Shown here: positions 9,310 to 17,995 of the stretch, one piece after another
Position numbering within the stretch: the first letter of the stretch is position 1
Layout of the letters: the number at the start of each line of letters is the position of its first letter
Assembly: GCF_004168285.1 (NCBI RefSeq)
Contig: NZ_SEWF01000002.1
Span: 186,001 to 250,000, forward strand
Length of the DNA: 64,000 nucleotides
Direction: 5' to 3'
Source of the DNA: Emticicia agri
GTDB lineage: Bacteria > Bacteroidota > Bacteroidia > Cytophagales > Spirosomataceae
Notes under the pieces: model-generated
Database searches by the model: none
The model's input: the letters and a program-made list of their open reading frames with translations, nothing else
What the model was told of the DNA's origin: nothing
Position numbers and translations under genes: made by a program

Positions 9310-9339
9310 TTGCTTTGTATGGTTTTTTGTTTACCTTTA
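9310..9339 (+). promoter_or_regulatory. Predicted promoter for the small ORF / NYN gene pair
   Basis: TTG (9310-9312), 19 nt, then TACCTTTA (9332-9339). The second box differs from TAnnTTTG only at the last base. Transcription would begin about 40 nt before the 9389 start. Confidence 0.5.
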
Positions 9340-9388
9340 CTTATATCCAGGGAAGAAATTCTCTGACAGCCATTAGAAAACCATTGCC

Positions 9389-9637
9389 ATGAAAAAAGAA
9401 ACCACAAAGAAAGCCTTTCAGGCTCAGATACTGTACGCCCTGAAGAAAAGCGAAATCAGCCCGCAGGAAATTGTCGAGAGCGATTGCAAGATTTGTTTAA
9501 TGATTAAAATCTATGGAGATCTTATACACGATAAACTGAAGCGCTTTGTCGGTCTCCTTAATAAGGCAAAACTCAAGTATAATTCTTCTTTCTCTCCTAA
9601 AGGAGGTATCATAAATATTTCGGTTTTCAAGGAATAA
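9389..9637 (+). CDS. Small hypothetical protein (82 aa)
   Basis: A short, lysine-rich, probably soluble protein with two cysteines close together (SDCKICLM). No family is recognised. It follows a plausible promoter and stands 34 bp upstream of the NYN-domain gene on the same strand, so the two may be co-transcribed. Codon use looks like that of its neighbours, and the frame is open over its full length with a good ATG. No TM segment or signal peptide. Confidence 0.6.
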   Translation: MKKETTKKAFQAQILYALKKSEISPQEIVESDCKICLMIKIYGDLIHDKLKRFVGLLNKAKLKYNSSFSPKGGIINISVFKE

Positions 9638-9671
9638 AATTATCACCATAAGTCTCATATAAACTATTTAG

Positions 9672-10424
9672 ATGGATTTACCAAGCTCTATCAATATCGC
9701 CTTACTCATTGATGCTGACAATGCACAACCAAAGTTGCTGAAACAAATTATTGAAGAAGTATCAAAATACGGTAAGGCTACTATCAGAAGAATTTATGGA
9801 GACTGGACAAACACCTCACTAAACAGTTGGAAAACAAGCCTGAATGATTTCTCATTCAATCCTATTCAGAAATTTGCCTATACAACCGGAAAAAACTCTA
9901 CTGATAGCTCATTGATTATTGATGCGATGGATATTTTGCATAGCAGAAAAGTAGGAGGTTTTTGCATTGTTTCAAGCGATAGTGACTATACAGGTCTGGC
10001 AAAAAGAATAAGAGAAGAAGGGGTTTTTGTGATGGGGATAGGGGAGAAGAAAACACCTATGGCATTTGTGCAGTCGTGCGAAATATTTACCTATTGCGAG
10101 AACATCGCTCTTGAAATAACGTCACCTGTTACAAGCATCAAAGAGAAAAAGAGAAAGAAAAGCAAAAATCATACGCCTGTTATGCCACCCTTTGCTTCAC
10201 TTATTGATAAAGCGTTTGATATTACAGTAAACGAAGATACAGAAACACATATCTCGAAAGTGGGAATAACTATCAGAAAAATAGACCCTGCCTTTGACCC
10301 CAGAGCTTTCGGATTCAAAAACCTCACACAATTGTTTGAAAGTTTACCTAATTATACAGTCATAAAAAATCAGGTTGGTGGTTTCAATCACCCGTTAGTC
10401 AGAAGAAATACGGCATCTCCTTAA
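9672..10424 (+). CDS. NYN-domain RNase-like protein with OST-HTH/LOTUS domain
   Basis: 250 residues. The N-terminal ~145 form a NYN (PIN-like) nuclease domain: LLIDADNAQPK supplies the first acidic residues, IDAMDIL and CIVSSDSDYTGLAKRIRE the later ones, and MGIGEKKTP the family-typical strand-loop. Residues ~170-245 form an OST-HTH/LOTUS-like winged helix (PFASLIDKAF ... DPRAFGFKNLTQLFESLP), an RNA-binding module, joined by a lysine-rich linker. NYN proteins are metal-dependent ribonucleases in RNA processing or decay. Substrate is unknown. It lies just downstream of an 82-aa ORF of unknown function. Confidence 0.88.
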   Translation: MDLPSSINIALLIDADNAQPKLLKQIIEEVSKYGKATIRRIYGDWTNTSLNSWKTSLNDFSFNPIQKFAYTTGKNSTDSSLIIDAMDILHSRKVGGFCIVSSDSDYTGLAKRIREEGVFVMGIGEKKTPMAFVQSCEIFTYCENIALEITSPVTSIKEKKRKKSKNHTPVMPPFASLIDKAFDITVNEDTETHISKVGITIRKIDPAFDPRAFGFKNLTQLFESLPNYTVIKNQVGGFNHPLVRRNTASP

Positions 10425-10517
10425 AACTCTATTTCAATCTCAAAGTGTTTTTTTGTTTCAACATAAGACTAATTAAAAGACTTTTCGTATAATTGTACTC
10501 ATATCTTTTTTTGACAA

Positions 10518-10748
10518 ATGATAAAATATATGAAATTTTTAGCGTGGATTGGTACAGGTTTAGGCGCAGTAGGAGGGTATTTGTACTGGAAAGAAATAGG
10601 TTGTATTACGGGTACTTGTCCGCTCAAATCACAATGGCAGACCATGATTCCTATCGGTGCTTATTTTGGGTTTGTGATTGGTGATGTGGTAAAAGGTTTT
10701 GTGATGCCGGGGAAGAAAAGTGAAGATACTGCCGAACCGGATAAATAA
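10518..10748 (+). CDS. DUF6132-like small membrane protein
   Basis: 76 residues with two predicted membrane helices (about 5-22 and 43-62) separated by GCITGTCPL, a short two-cysteine motif that agrees with my recollection of DUF6132 proteins. The function is unknown; the C x4 C spacing might bind metal or form a disulfide. It lies 93 bp after the NYN gene and ends at a terminator hairpin. Confidence 0.75.
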   Translation: MIKYMKFLAWIGTGLGAVGGYLYWKEIGCITGTCPLKSQWQTMIPIGAYFGFVIGDVVKGFVMPGKKSEDTAEPDK

Positions 10749-10776
10749 GGATAAAACATTGAGTCATATATATAGA

Positions 10777-10806
10777 ATCCTGCCGCTTTGAGTGGTGGGA
10801 TTTTTT
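10777..10806 (+). terminator. Terminator hairpin after DUF6132 gene
   Basis: ATCCTGCC pairs with GGTGGGAT (two G-U pairs) around a 9-nt loop and is followed directly by TTTTTT. Confidence 0.7.
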
Positions 10807-10946
10807 GTTTGATAGCGTCAGCTTTAGAATAAAATATCCCTCACCGTACGCTTTCGGACAAGCCAACTGTACGATTTCGGACACCTCAATTTGCTAAGAA
10901 TACTCAAAATACCGCATTTTGGGGGATTTTCCGGCTTGGCATATCA

Positions 10947-10975
10947 TTTGTTCTACAAAAGTTGATATAATTTTA
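10947..10975 (+). promoter_or_regulatory. Candidate padR promoter
   Basis: TTTG (10947-10950), 17 nt, then TAATTTTA (10968-10975), one base from TAnnTTTG. The upstream copy of the operator-like repeat lies across this spacer. Confidence 0.4.
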
Positions 10976-11038
10976 TTTACCAGATATAAAGCCCGTATGA
11001 TAGGTATGAATTATATGTTCTACAAAAGTTGAAATAAT
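10949..11038 (+). repeat. Two direct copies of an operator-like sequence upstream of padR
   Basis: A 23-bp sequence occurs at 10949-10971 and 11016-11038 with one difference, 67 bp apart. Its core is the imperfect dyad TCTAC-AAAA-GTTGA. The first copy covers the putative promoter and the second ends 8 bp before the padR start codon. PadR-type repressors commonly regulate their own operon, so these are plausible binding sites; that is inference. Confidence 0.6.
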
Positions 11039-11046
11039 GAAATTGT

Positions 11047-11385
11047 ATGAAAAGAACTTACTTAGGTGAATTTGAAGAAATAGTTTTATTAACAGTTGCG
11101 ATAATGGGTGATATGGCTTATGGAGTCTCAATCACCGAAGAACTTGAGCAACAAACAGGGCGGTCGGTAAGTGTCAGTGCAGTACACGCTGCCTTACACC
11201 GATTAGAAGAAAAATACATGGTTTCTTCACATATGGGAGAAGCTACTGCTGAGAGGGGAGGACGCAGAAAACGCATCTTTACACTGACAGCTTTGGGAAA
11301 TCGCACATTAGACGAAATCCGTTTATTACGAAACCGTATGTGGGAGTCAATTCCATTAAAAATTTTGTCAGCTTTACCCAGATAA
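11047..11385 (+). CDS. PadR-family transcriptional regulator
   Basis: 112 residues, the short form of the family. A winged-helix domain covers residues ~5-90: EEIVLLTVAIMGDMAYGVSITEEL, recognition region VSVSAVHAALHRLEEK, and a wing with ERGGRRKRIFTLTALG. In Bacteroidota such PadR genes typically precede FtsX-type permeases with a cytoplasmic prefix domain, as here: the permease gene starts 66 bp downstream. It probably represses its own operon through the tandem repeats upstream; the inducer is unknown. Confidence 0.93.
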   Translation: MKRTYLGEFEEIVLLTVAIMGDMAYGVSITEELEQQTGRSVSVSAVHAALHRLEEKYMVSSHMGEATAERGGRRKRIFTLTALGNRTLDEIRLLRNRMWESIPLKILSALPR

Positions 11386-11451
11386 TTAGCAGAGGCCAAG
11401 GAGTTGGTTTATTCCCCATGCTCCATGCCCTCTACCCCAAGCAAAAATACT

Positions 11452-14094
11452 ATGCAAAAACCAACACCACCCCGCTGGGCAGACCGATTGTTAGAATGGT
11501 TTTGTGCGCCTCATCTGTTGGAAGAGGTGCAGGGGGATTTGTATGAGCGATTTGAGAAAAATGTGCGGGTATTCGGAGAAAAAACAGCCAGTAGAGAATA
11601 CATCATAGGGGTTTTAAGTTTTATCAGACCCTTCGCTTTGAAACGACAAACAGAAGTATCACCTTCATTATATCACAAAATTATGATTAGCAATTATTTT
11701 AAAATCGCATTCAGGAATCTGCTCAAATACAAGGGGTATTCATTTATTAATATTCTTGGCCTGGCTACAGGTATGGCCGTAGCTATGCTCATTGGTCTCT
11801 GGATTTATGATGAATTCAGTTTTAACAAGAATCACCAGAACTATGACAAAATTGCGCAGGTAAGAATCAGAGAAGTAGATGAAGATGGGGTTGGTATCAG
11901 TACCTCTATGCAATACCCTTTATTGACTGAACTCCAGACCAATCATCAGGCCAACTTTAAGCATATTATGGCTACTTCTTGGAATGTTGACAATATTCTG
12001 ACAGCCGGAGAAAATAAGGTAGCCCGCAAAGGATTATTTATGAGTGCCTCAGCTCCTGAAATGCTGACTTTGAAAATGCAATACGGCACCTGGGATGGTC
12101 TGAAAGACCTTAACTCGATTATGCTCTCTGCCTCTACTTCACAGGCACTTTTTGGCGATAGCAATCCTATCAATCAAGTAGTAAAAATCAATAATGAAAT
12201 CAATGTAAAAGTAACCGGAGTATATGAAGATATACCTCTGAATGCGCAATTCAATGAGGTGAAATTTATTTCTCCTTTCGATTTGTGGGTGGCACAAAAC
12301 AAATGGATAAGAGAAAGAGCTACGACCGACTGGGACAATCACTTTATTAAAATCTATGCCCAGCTAAACGATAAAACTGATTTTGCTCAGGCCAGTGCTA
12401 ATATCAAAAATGCTGTTTTAAACAATTTAGGTGAGGCTTTCAAGGAACAGGCTGAGCGAAAGCCGGAGGTGTTTTTATTGCCCATGAGCGACTGGCATTT
12501 ATACAATTATAAATACGGACAGGTTGACCCTGAACCTTTGCGGATGGTGTGGCTGATTAGTATTATAGGGGCTTTTGTTCTGCTATTGGCTTGTATCAAT
12601 TTTATGAATCTAAGTACGGCTCGTTCTGAAAAACGTGCCAAAGAAGTAGGGGTACGTAAGGCCATTGGTTCTATGCGGGTACAACTCATCTGGCAGTTTT
12701 TTAGTGAATCATTTTTAGTCGTAGTTTTTGCCTTCTTTTTATCGCTTTTATTTGTATTGCTTGGCTTGGGCTGGTTCAATCAATTAGCGGCTAAAGAAAT
12801 GATGGTACCTTTTACTAATCCTTATTTCTGGCTAATCAGTGCAGGATTCATTCTTTTAACCGGGCTTCTGGCAGGGAGTTATCCTGCTTTGTATCTCTCA
12901 TCTTTCCAGCCTGTAAAAGTACTGAAAGGCACATTCAGAGTTGGGCGTTTTGCTTCTGTGCCTCGCAAGGTTTTAGTGGTCGTGCAATTTACGGTTTCGG
13001 TTACCTTAATTATCGGTACACTCATCGTGTTCAAACAAATTCAGTTTGCTAAAAACCGCCCGGTGGGTTATACCCGTGAGGGAGTGATTCTGATAGGCAT
13101 GAAATCAGGTGATTTTTATGGGAAACATGATTTATTGAGAAACGAACTCATGAGTACCGGGGCTGTAGTTGAAATGTCAGAGTCGATGGGTGCACCTACC
13201 GGAATATGGTCTAATAATGATGGATTGGAGTGGAAAGGTAAAACCGAAGACAAGACCGAAAGCCTTGGTACGCTCGTTGTAACACCCGAATATGGCAAAA
13301 CCATAGGATGGCAGTTTGTACAAGGGCGTGATTTTAAGCGTGAATTAGCTTCAGATTCATCAGGTATGGTTGTGAACGAAGCGGCTGTTAAATATATGGG
13401 TTTAACAAACCCGATAGGAGAGGATGTAAGCTGGAAGTTTCAGAAAAGAGATAGAGTGCATTACAAAATTCTGGGTGTGATTAAAGACATGGTTATGGAA
13501 TCGCCTTATGAACCTACAAGTCCGGTTATTTTTATGATAAAAGGTCATGGCGGACCCAATACTATCAATATCAAAATTAATCCGGCTGTGAGCGCATCTG
13601 AAGCATTACCGAAAATAGAAGCCGTTTTCAAAAAACTGGTTCCTACTGCTCCGTTTGAATACAAATTTTTAGATGAAGAGTATGCTAAAAAATTTGCGGC
13701 TGAAGAACGCATCGGACAATTAGCCAATTTCTGTGCTATACTGGCTATCTTCATTTCGTGCCTCGGTTTATTTGGCTTAGCCTCTTTTGTGGCTGAACAA
13801 CGGATTAAAGAAATTGGTATCCGCAAAATATTAGGAGCTTCGGTAAGCAATTTATGGGCTTTGTTATCAAAAGACTTTGTATTAATTGTCATTATTTCGC
13901 TATTCATTGCCTCACCGATAGCCTATTATTTTATGAGTCAATGGATGAAGAAATATATCTATCATACCGAAATATCGTGGTGGATTTTTGCACTGGCAGG
14001 AATAGGAGCGATGGCTATTACCGTACTTACGGTAAGTTATCAGGCCATCAAAGCCGCACTGATGAATCCGGTGAAGACTTTGAAGACGGAGTAG
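11452..14094 (+). CDS. FtsX/MacB-type ABC transporter permease with prefix domain (copy 1)
   Basis: 880 residues from ATG 11452 (MQKPTPPRWADRLLEWF). An in-frame TTG at 11404 is possible but less likely, because the paralogue also begins at MQ.PTPPRWAD. Order: a ~75-residue cytoplasmic prefix domain (LLEEVQGDLYERFE), TM1 at ~100-120, a large periplasmic MacB_PCD domain, three TMs with the FtsX signature (CINFMNLSTARSEKRAKEVGVRKAIGS), a second TM plus periplasmic unit, and a final FtsX block (RIKEIGIRKILGAS) with three TMs, ending MNPVKTLKTE. Proteins of this class move or release envelope substrates using a MacB-like ATPase, but no ATPase gene is nearby. The stop codon touches a repeat element. 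Confidence 0.92.
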   Translation: MQKPTPPRWADRLLEWFCAPHLLEEVQGDLYERFEKNVRVFGEKTASREYIIGVLSFIRPFALKRQTEVSPSLYHKIMISNYFKIAFRNLLKYKGYSFINILGLATGMAVAMLIGLWIYDEFSFNKNHQNYDKIAQVRIREVDEDGVGISTSMQYPLLTELQTNHQANFKHIMATSWNVDNILTAGENKVARKGLFMSASAPEMLTLKMQYGTWDGLKDLNSIMLSASTSQALFGDSNPINQVVKINNEINVKVTGVYEDIPLNAQFNEVKFISPFDLWVAQNKWIRERATTDWDNHFIKIYAQLNDKTDFAQASANIKNAVLNNLGEAFKEQAERKPEVFLLPMSDWHLYNYKYGQVDPEPLRMVWLISIIGAFVLLLACINFMNLSTARSEKRAKEVGVRKAIGSMRVQLIWQFFSESFLVVVFAFFLSLLFVLLGLGWFNQLAAKEMMVPFTNPYFWLISAGFILLTGLLAGSYPALYLSSFQPVKVLKGTFRVGRFASVPRKVLVVVQFTVSVTLIIGTLIVFKQIQFAKNRPVGYTREGVILIGMKSGDFYGKHDLLRNELMSTGAVVEMSESMGAPTGIWSNNDGLEWKGKTEDKTESLGTLVVTPEYGKTIGWQFVQGRDFKRELASDSSGMVVNEAAVKYMGLTNPIGEDVSWKFQKRDRVHYKILGVIKDMVMESPYEPTSPVIFMIKGHGGPNTINIKINPAVSASEALPKIEAVFKKLVPTAPFEYKFLDEEYAKKFAAEERIGQLANFCAILAIFISCLGLFGLASFVAEQRIKEIGIRKILGASVSNLWALLSKDFVLIVIISLFIASPIAYYFMSQWMKKYIYHTEISWWIFALAGIGAMAITVLTVSYQAIKAALMNPVKTLKTE

Positions 14095-14245
14095 CCCCCG
14101 ACCGCGCGGCGGACCGTCCCTGAAGGGGAGTTGCTTACGCACGAGGGTTTATTCAGATTACACAGTAATAACTGGAAATTGAGAAAGGAAATATGAATAT
14201 TTTTAAAAAATCCCCCTTTAGGGGCGACCGTCGCACGGTTAGGGG
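14095..14245. repeat. REPIN-like inverted-pair repeat element, copy A
   Basis: Two ~34-bp G+C-rich arms (14095-14128 and 14211-14245) face each other across 82 nt. The arms share the pattern CCCCnnACCG..CGG, then CCCTAAAGGGG. The left arm begins at the base after the copy-1 permease stop, and the right arm ends one base before the ATG of copy 2, so the element fills the whole spacer. The left arm matches the permease-side arm of the element at 35357-35463 at 30 of 34 positions, and part of the interior is also shared. Confidence 0.8.
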
Positions 14246-14246
14246 T

Positions 14247-16853
14247 ATGCAACAACCAACGCCACCCCGCTGGGCAGACCAATTGTTAGAATGGTTTTGT
14301 GCGCCTTATCTGTTAGAAGAGGTGCAGGGGGATTTGTATGAGCGATTTGAGAAAAATCTGAGATTGTTTGGCGAGAAAACGGCCAGACGGGAATATATCA
14401 AAAGTGTTTTCGGGTTTATAAGGCCATTCGCTTTTAAAAGGAACAAAGAATTATCACCCCCTTTATACATACAAATTATGATTAGCAATTATTTTAAAAT
14501 CGCATTCAGGAATCTGCTCAAATATAAGGGCTATTCTTTTATCAATATTTTTGGCCTGGCTGCAGGTATGGCCGTAACTATGCTCATAGGGTTATGGGTA
14601 CATGATGAATTGTCATATAATAAGCATTTCAGTAACTATGACCGATTGGGGCATCTGTTTCAGTTTGTAAAATTTGATGTAGAAAAAGCCACTTATGATG
14701 TAATGCCTATTCCGTTGGCGGCAGAGCTTAGAAACAAGTATCCCGACTTTGAAGCGGTCAGCCTTTCTTCAAATACTCATTCATTGATATTGGCATCGGG
14801 AGAGAAAAAACTGGTGAAAACCGGTAATTATGTAGAACCCTCTTTTGTAGATATGGTATCCGTAAAAATGATTACGGGTAACAGAAATGGCTTGAAAGAT
14901 GTGAATGCCATATTGATTTCAGAGTCTTTGGCAGAAGACCTCTTTGGCTTGGAAAACCCCTTGGATAAAGTCATAAAAATTGATAATAAAGAGAGTGTAA
15001 AAGTGGTAGGTGTTTATGAGAATTTTCCATACAATACAAGTTTTAAAGAGGTACTTTTCTTAGCTCCGTGGAGTTTGTATGAGGCAAGCAGGGAAAATGT
15101 AAGAAGAGACAAAGATGAATGGGACTCAAATTCGTATCAGATTTATGCCCAACTGAAACCGGGCGCAGATTTTGACAAGGTTTCAGCAAAAATTAAAGAC
15201 ATCAGAGTAAACAGAGCAGACCCTCCTGCTTACAGACCAGAGTTCTTTGTACACCCCATGAGCAAATGGCATCTATATTCTAATTTTAAAGATGGAGTAA
15301 ATACAGGTGGCCTCATAGAATTTGTCTGGCTTTTTGGTATCATTGGGGCATTTGTTCTTTTGTTGGCCTGTATCAATTTTATGAACCTGAGTACGGCCCG
15401 TTCTGAGAAACGAGCCAAAGAAGTGGGTATCCGTAAAGCTGTTGGGTCTGTTCGTGGGCAATTGATTATGCAGTTTTTCAGCGAGTCTTTTTTAGTAGTG
15501 TTGTTTGCCTTTGTGTTATCTATCAGCATAGTTTTATTGGCATTGCCTGTATTTAATCAGGTAGCCGATAAGCAAGTGGGCATTTTGTGGACAAACCCTT
15601 TCTTTTGGTTGACAGGGTTAGGGTTTAGCCTTATTACCGGCTTAGTTGCAGGAAGCTATCCTGCTTTTTACTTATCATCTTTTCAAGCAGTTAAGGTATT
15701 AAAAGGCACTTTCAGGGCGGGGCGGTTTGCGTCTGTCCCACGTAAGGTATTAGTGGTACTGCAATTTACTGTTTCAGTTACTTTAATTATTGGTACAGTT
15801 GTCGTTTTTCGTCAGATTCAATATGCTAAAAACCGTGCTGTAGGCTATGACCGCAATAAACTGATTGAGGTAAATATGAATACCCCCGAGCTTTATAAGC
15901 ATTTTAAAGTATTAAAGAGCGATTTGCAGCAGACAGGAGCAGTCTACGAAATCGGTGTTTCGGCAGGTTCTATTACCACTCAGTCAGGAGGCACTACCAA
16001 TATATCGTGGAAAGGCAAAAGCCAACAAGGGAAACCGCTCTTAATGGCTAATCTTGTATCGCACGAATACGGAAAAACAATTGGTTGGCAGATTCTGCAA
16101 GGTCGTGATTTTTCAAGAACTTTTTCTACAGATTCAGCAGCGATGATTCTTAACGAATCTGCTTTAAAATTAATGGGTTTTAAAGAGCCTCTCAATGAAA
16201 TAGTTACTACAAACGGTAGAGCATATAAGGTAATAGGGGTAATTAAAGACATGATTAAAGAAAATCCTTTCAGTCCTGTAGCTCCTTCTTTTTTCATTGT
16301 TGACTCCCGCTCTGTGAATGTGATTCTGGTTAAACTTTCTCCTGATATGCCTACCTCAGAGTCGCTTAGTAAGGTAGAAGCTGTTTTCAGAAAACATAAT
16401 CCTGAAAGTCCGTTTGTATATAGTTTTGTTGATGAACTATATGGCAAAAAATTCGGCGATGAAGAACGGATTGGTAAATTAGCACTGTTTTTTACTATTC
16501 TGGCGGCACTTATCAGTTGTTTAGGTTTATTTGGTTTAGCGTCATTCGTAGCCGAACAGCGAACCAAAGAAATTGGTGTCAGAAAGGTATTGGGTGCTTC
16601 TGTAGCTCATTTATGGGCTTTACTATCTAAAGATTTTGTGATGCTGGTATGTATTGCCTTGCTTATTGGTTCTCCGATAGCGTATTATTTTATGAATCAA
16701 TGGGTAATGAGATACAATTATAGGGCAGATATATCTTGGTGGATTTTTGTAGGAGCCGGAGCAGGTGCTTTGCTTATTACTTTGTTGACTGTCAGTTTCC
16801 AGGCCATTAAAGCCGCTTTGATGAATCCCGTAAAATCGTTGCGGTCGGAATGA
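14247..16853 (+). CDS. FtsX/MacB-type ABC transporter permease with prefix domain (copy 2)
   Basis: 868 residues from ATG 14247 (MQQPTPPRWADQLLEWF). An in-frame ATG at 14193 would begin inside the repeat element and add 18 residues encoded by it. Architecture as copy 1: prefix domain, TM1, MacB_PCD, FtsX block (FMNLSTARSEKRAKEVGIRKAVGS), second MacB_PCD, and final FtsX block (RTKEIGVRKVLGAS). The two genes are near-identical at DNA level around the prefix/TM1 junction and diverge in the periplasmic domains, as expected for a tandem duplication with divergence of the substrate-facing parts. Likely in the padR operon; ends before a terminator. Confidence 0.92.
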   Translation: MQQPTPPRWADQLLEWFCAPYLLEEVQGDLYERFEKNLRLFGEKTARREYIKSVFGFIRPFAFKRNKELSPPLYIQIMISNYFKIAFRNLLKYKGYSFINIFGLAAGMAVTMLIGLWVHDELSYNKHFSNYDRLGHLFQFVKFDVEKATYDVMPIPLAAELRNKYPDFEAVSLSSNTHSLILASGEKKLVKTGNYVEPSFVDMVSVKMITGNRNGLKDVNAILISESLAEDLFGLENPLDKVIKIDNKESVKVVGVYENFPYNTSFKEVLFLAPWSLYEASRENVRRDKDEWDSNSYQIYAQLKPGADFDKVSAKIKDIRVNRADPPAYRPEFFVHPMSKWHLYSNFKDGVNTGGLIEFVWLFGIIGAFVLLLACINFMNLSTARSEKRAKEVGIRKAVGSVRGQLIMQFFSESFLVVLFAFVLSISIVLLALPVFNQVADKQVGILWTNPFFWLTGLGFSLITGLVAGSYPAFYLSSFQAVKVLKGTFRAGRFASVPRKVLVVLQFTVSVTLIIGTVVVFRQIQYAKNRAVGYDRNKLIEVNMNTPELYKHFKVLKSDLQQTGAVYEIGVSAGSITTQSGGTTNISWKGKSQQGKPLLMANLVSHEYGKTIGWQILQGRDFSRTFSTDSAAMILNESALKLMGFKEPLNEIVTTNGRAYKVIGVIKDMIKENPFSPVAPSFFIVDSRSVNVILVKLSPDMPTSESLSKVEAVFRKHNPESPFVYSFVDELYGKKFGDEERIGKLALFFTILAALISCLGLFGLASFVAEQRTKEIGVRKVLGASVAHLWALLSKDFVMLVCIALLIGSPIAYYFMNQWVMRYNYRADISWWIFVGAGAGALLITLLTVSFQAIKAALMNPVKSLRSE

Positions 16854-16888
16854 TAGGGTATAGGGCTAAGGGCATGGGGCATAGGTTT

Positions 16889-16919
16889 AAAAAAGGCACG
16901 TGTAAGGCGTGTCTTTTTT
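16889..16919. terminator. Terminator between permease and esterase genes
   Basis: GGCACG pairs with CGTGTC (one G-U) and is extended by AAAAAA/TTTTTT on both sides, so it could work for both converging transcripts. Confidence 0.75.
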
Positions 16920-16952
16920 GTTTAGTTTTTCTATTAAAAATAAACATTACGT

Positions 16953-17813
16953 TTACTCTCTAACGATAGGATTCAATAATCGCAAAGCATTAAAAAGAGC
17001 CTGATGCGAGATAGTGGCATGGTTCTCTTCAGGCAGGTAGTCGAAATAGACTTTCAGGTTTTTGCTCTTACTGCTGCGTAGTTTTTCAGCTAAAAGATTA
17101 GCGTCTACTTCCATCACTCTCGGCATTTCAGTAGGTGTAAGCCCTTCTTTTCCAACACCGATATAGACTTTTGTTTGTTGCTTAAAGGTCTCTTGTAAAA
17201 TTGCCGAATTGATATTTAATAAAGAGCCATTATCCCACCAGATACTGGGGCTTATAATAATGTATTCATTAAACAAAGCGGGCTTTTTTAATAGAATTTC
17301 TGTAGCCAATAGCCCTCCCAAAGATTGCCCGATAATGGTTTTAGACTGAGTGACTTTAAATTTCTTTTCAATATAGGGTTGTAGTTCTTTTTCTAAAAAA
17401 GCAATAAACTTATCAGAACCACCTGTGGTTTTATACTTTTCTTTGTCTTTCTGAATAGTGGTTGGATAGGTAAAATCCCGCCTCCTGTCAACAGTAGCTA
17501 TACCTACTACTATAGATGGCGATACACGGTTAATCCACGGAAAAGAATTAAACTGATACAAACCTGCTACATGGATAAAGTCTTCGTCTTTTGAGCCGTC
17601 TAAAAGATATACCACACTATATCGGGTAGTATCTTCGGGTGCGTATCCCTCAGGCAGATAAATATTCAGTATTCTTGTTTCAGCTAATTGTGTTGACTGA
17701 ATTTCATCGATTTGTCCTAATACAAAAGGTTTACTGTTAGTTGGTTGGTGCGTATTTTGTCCGGAACTGATAATAGGTAAAAAGGCTAATAAGTAAATTT
17801 TAAGAAATTTCAT
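16953..17813 (-). CDS. Secreted alpha/beta-hydrolase, putative esterase (Fes/IroE-like)
   Basis: About 286 residues from the ATG at 17811-17813 (MKFLKIYLLAFLPII), which gives a clear signal peptide; an ATG five codons upstream is also in frame. Counting from that upstream ATG, the nucleophile elbow is GQSLGG with Ser169. The strand before it (YSVVYLLDGS) and IIISPSIWWDNG fit the 'putative esterase' branch of the alpha/beta-hydrolases, which includes siderophore esterases and esterase D. The His sits near the C-terminus (ENHATI). No siderophore genes are adjacent, so the substrate is open. An exact TAAATTTG box lies upstream at 17866-17873 on the same strand. Confidence 0.85.
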   Translation of the reverse strand: MKFLKIYLLAFLPIISSGQNTHQPTNSKPFVLGQIDEIQSTQLAETRILNIYLPEGYAPEDTTRYSVVYLLDGSKDEDFIHVAGLYQFNSFPWINRVSPSIVVGIATVDRRRDFTYPTTIQKDKEKYKTTGGSDKFIAFLEKELQPYIEKKFKVTQSKTIIGQSLGGLLATEILLKKPALFNEYIIISPSIWWDNGSLLNINSAILQETFKQQTKVYIGVGKEGLTPTEMPRVMEVDANLLAEKLRSSKSKNLKVYFDYLPEENHATISHQALFNALRLLNPIVRE

Positions 17814-17926
17814 ATTTTCGTTCTGCATTTAAGCCATCAATTTAAGCAGGATTGATTGAATGACGCAAATTTAACTTTATTCGATTAAGCCCTGATAAAA
17901 TCAAGAAATTATAAGTTCAGGCAGTT

Positions 17927-17957
17927 TTTGCAAAGTACTCAGGATTTATTAGTTTTA
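17927..17957 (+). promoter_or_regulatory. Predicted promoter of the OsmC-like gene
   Basis: TTTG (17927-17930), 19 nt, then TAGTTTTA (17950-17957), one base from consensus. The leader would be about 30 nt. Confidence 0.55.
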
Positions 17958-17995
17958 CTATCAGTCTATTTCCTTACTAAGTTTCGAAAACCTCT

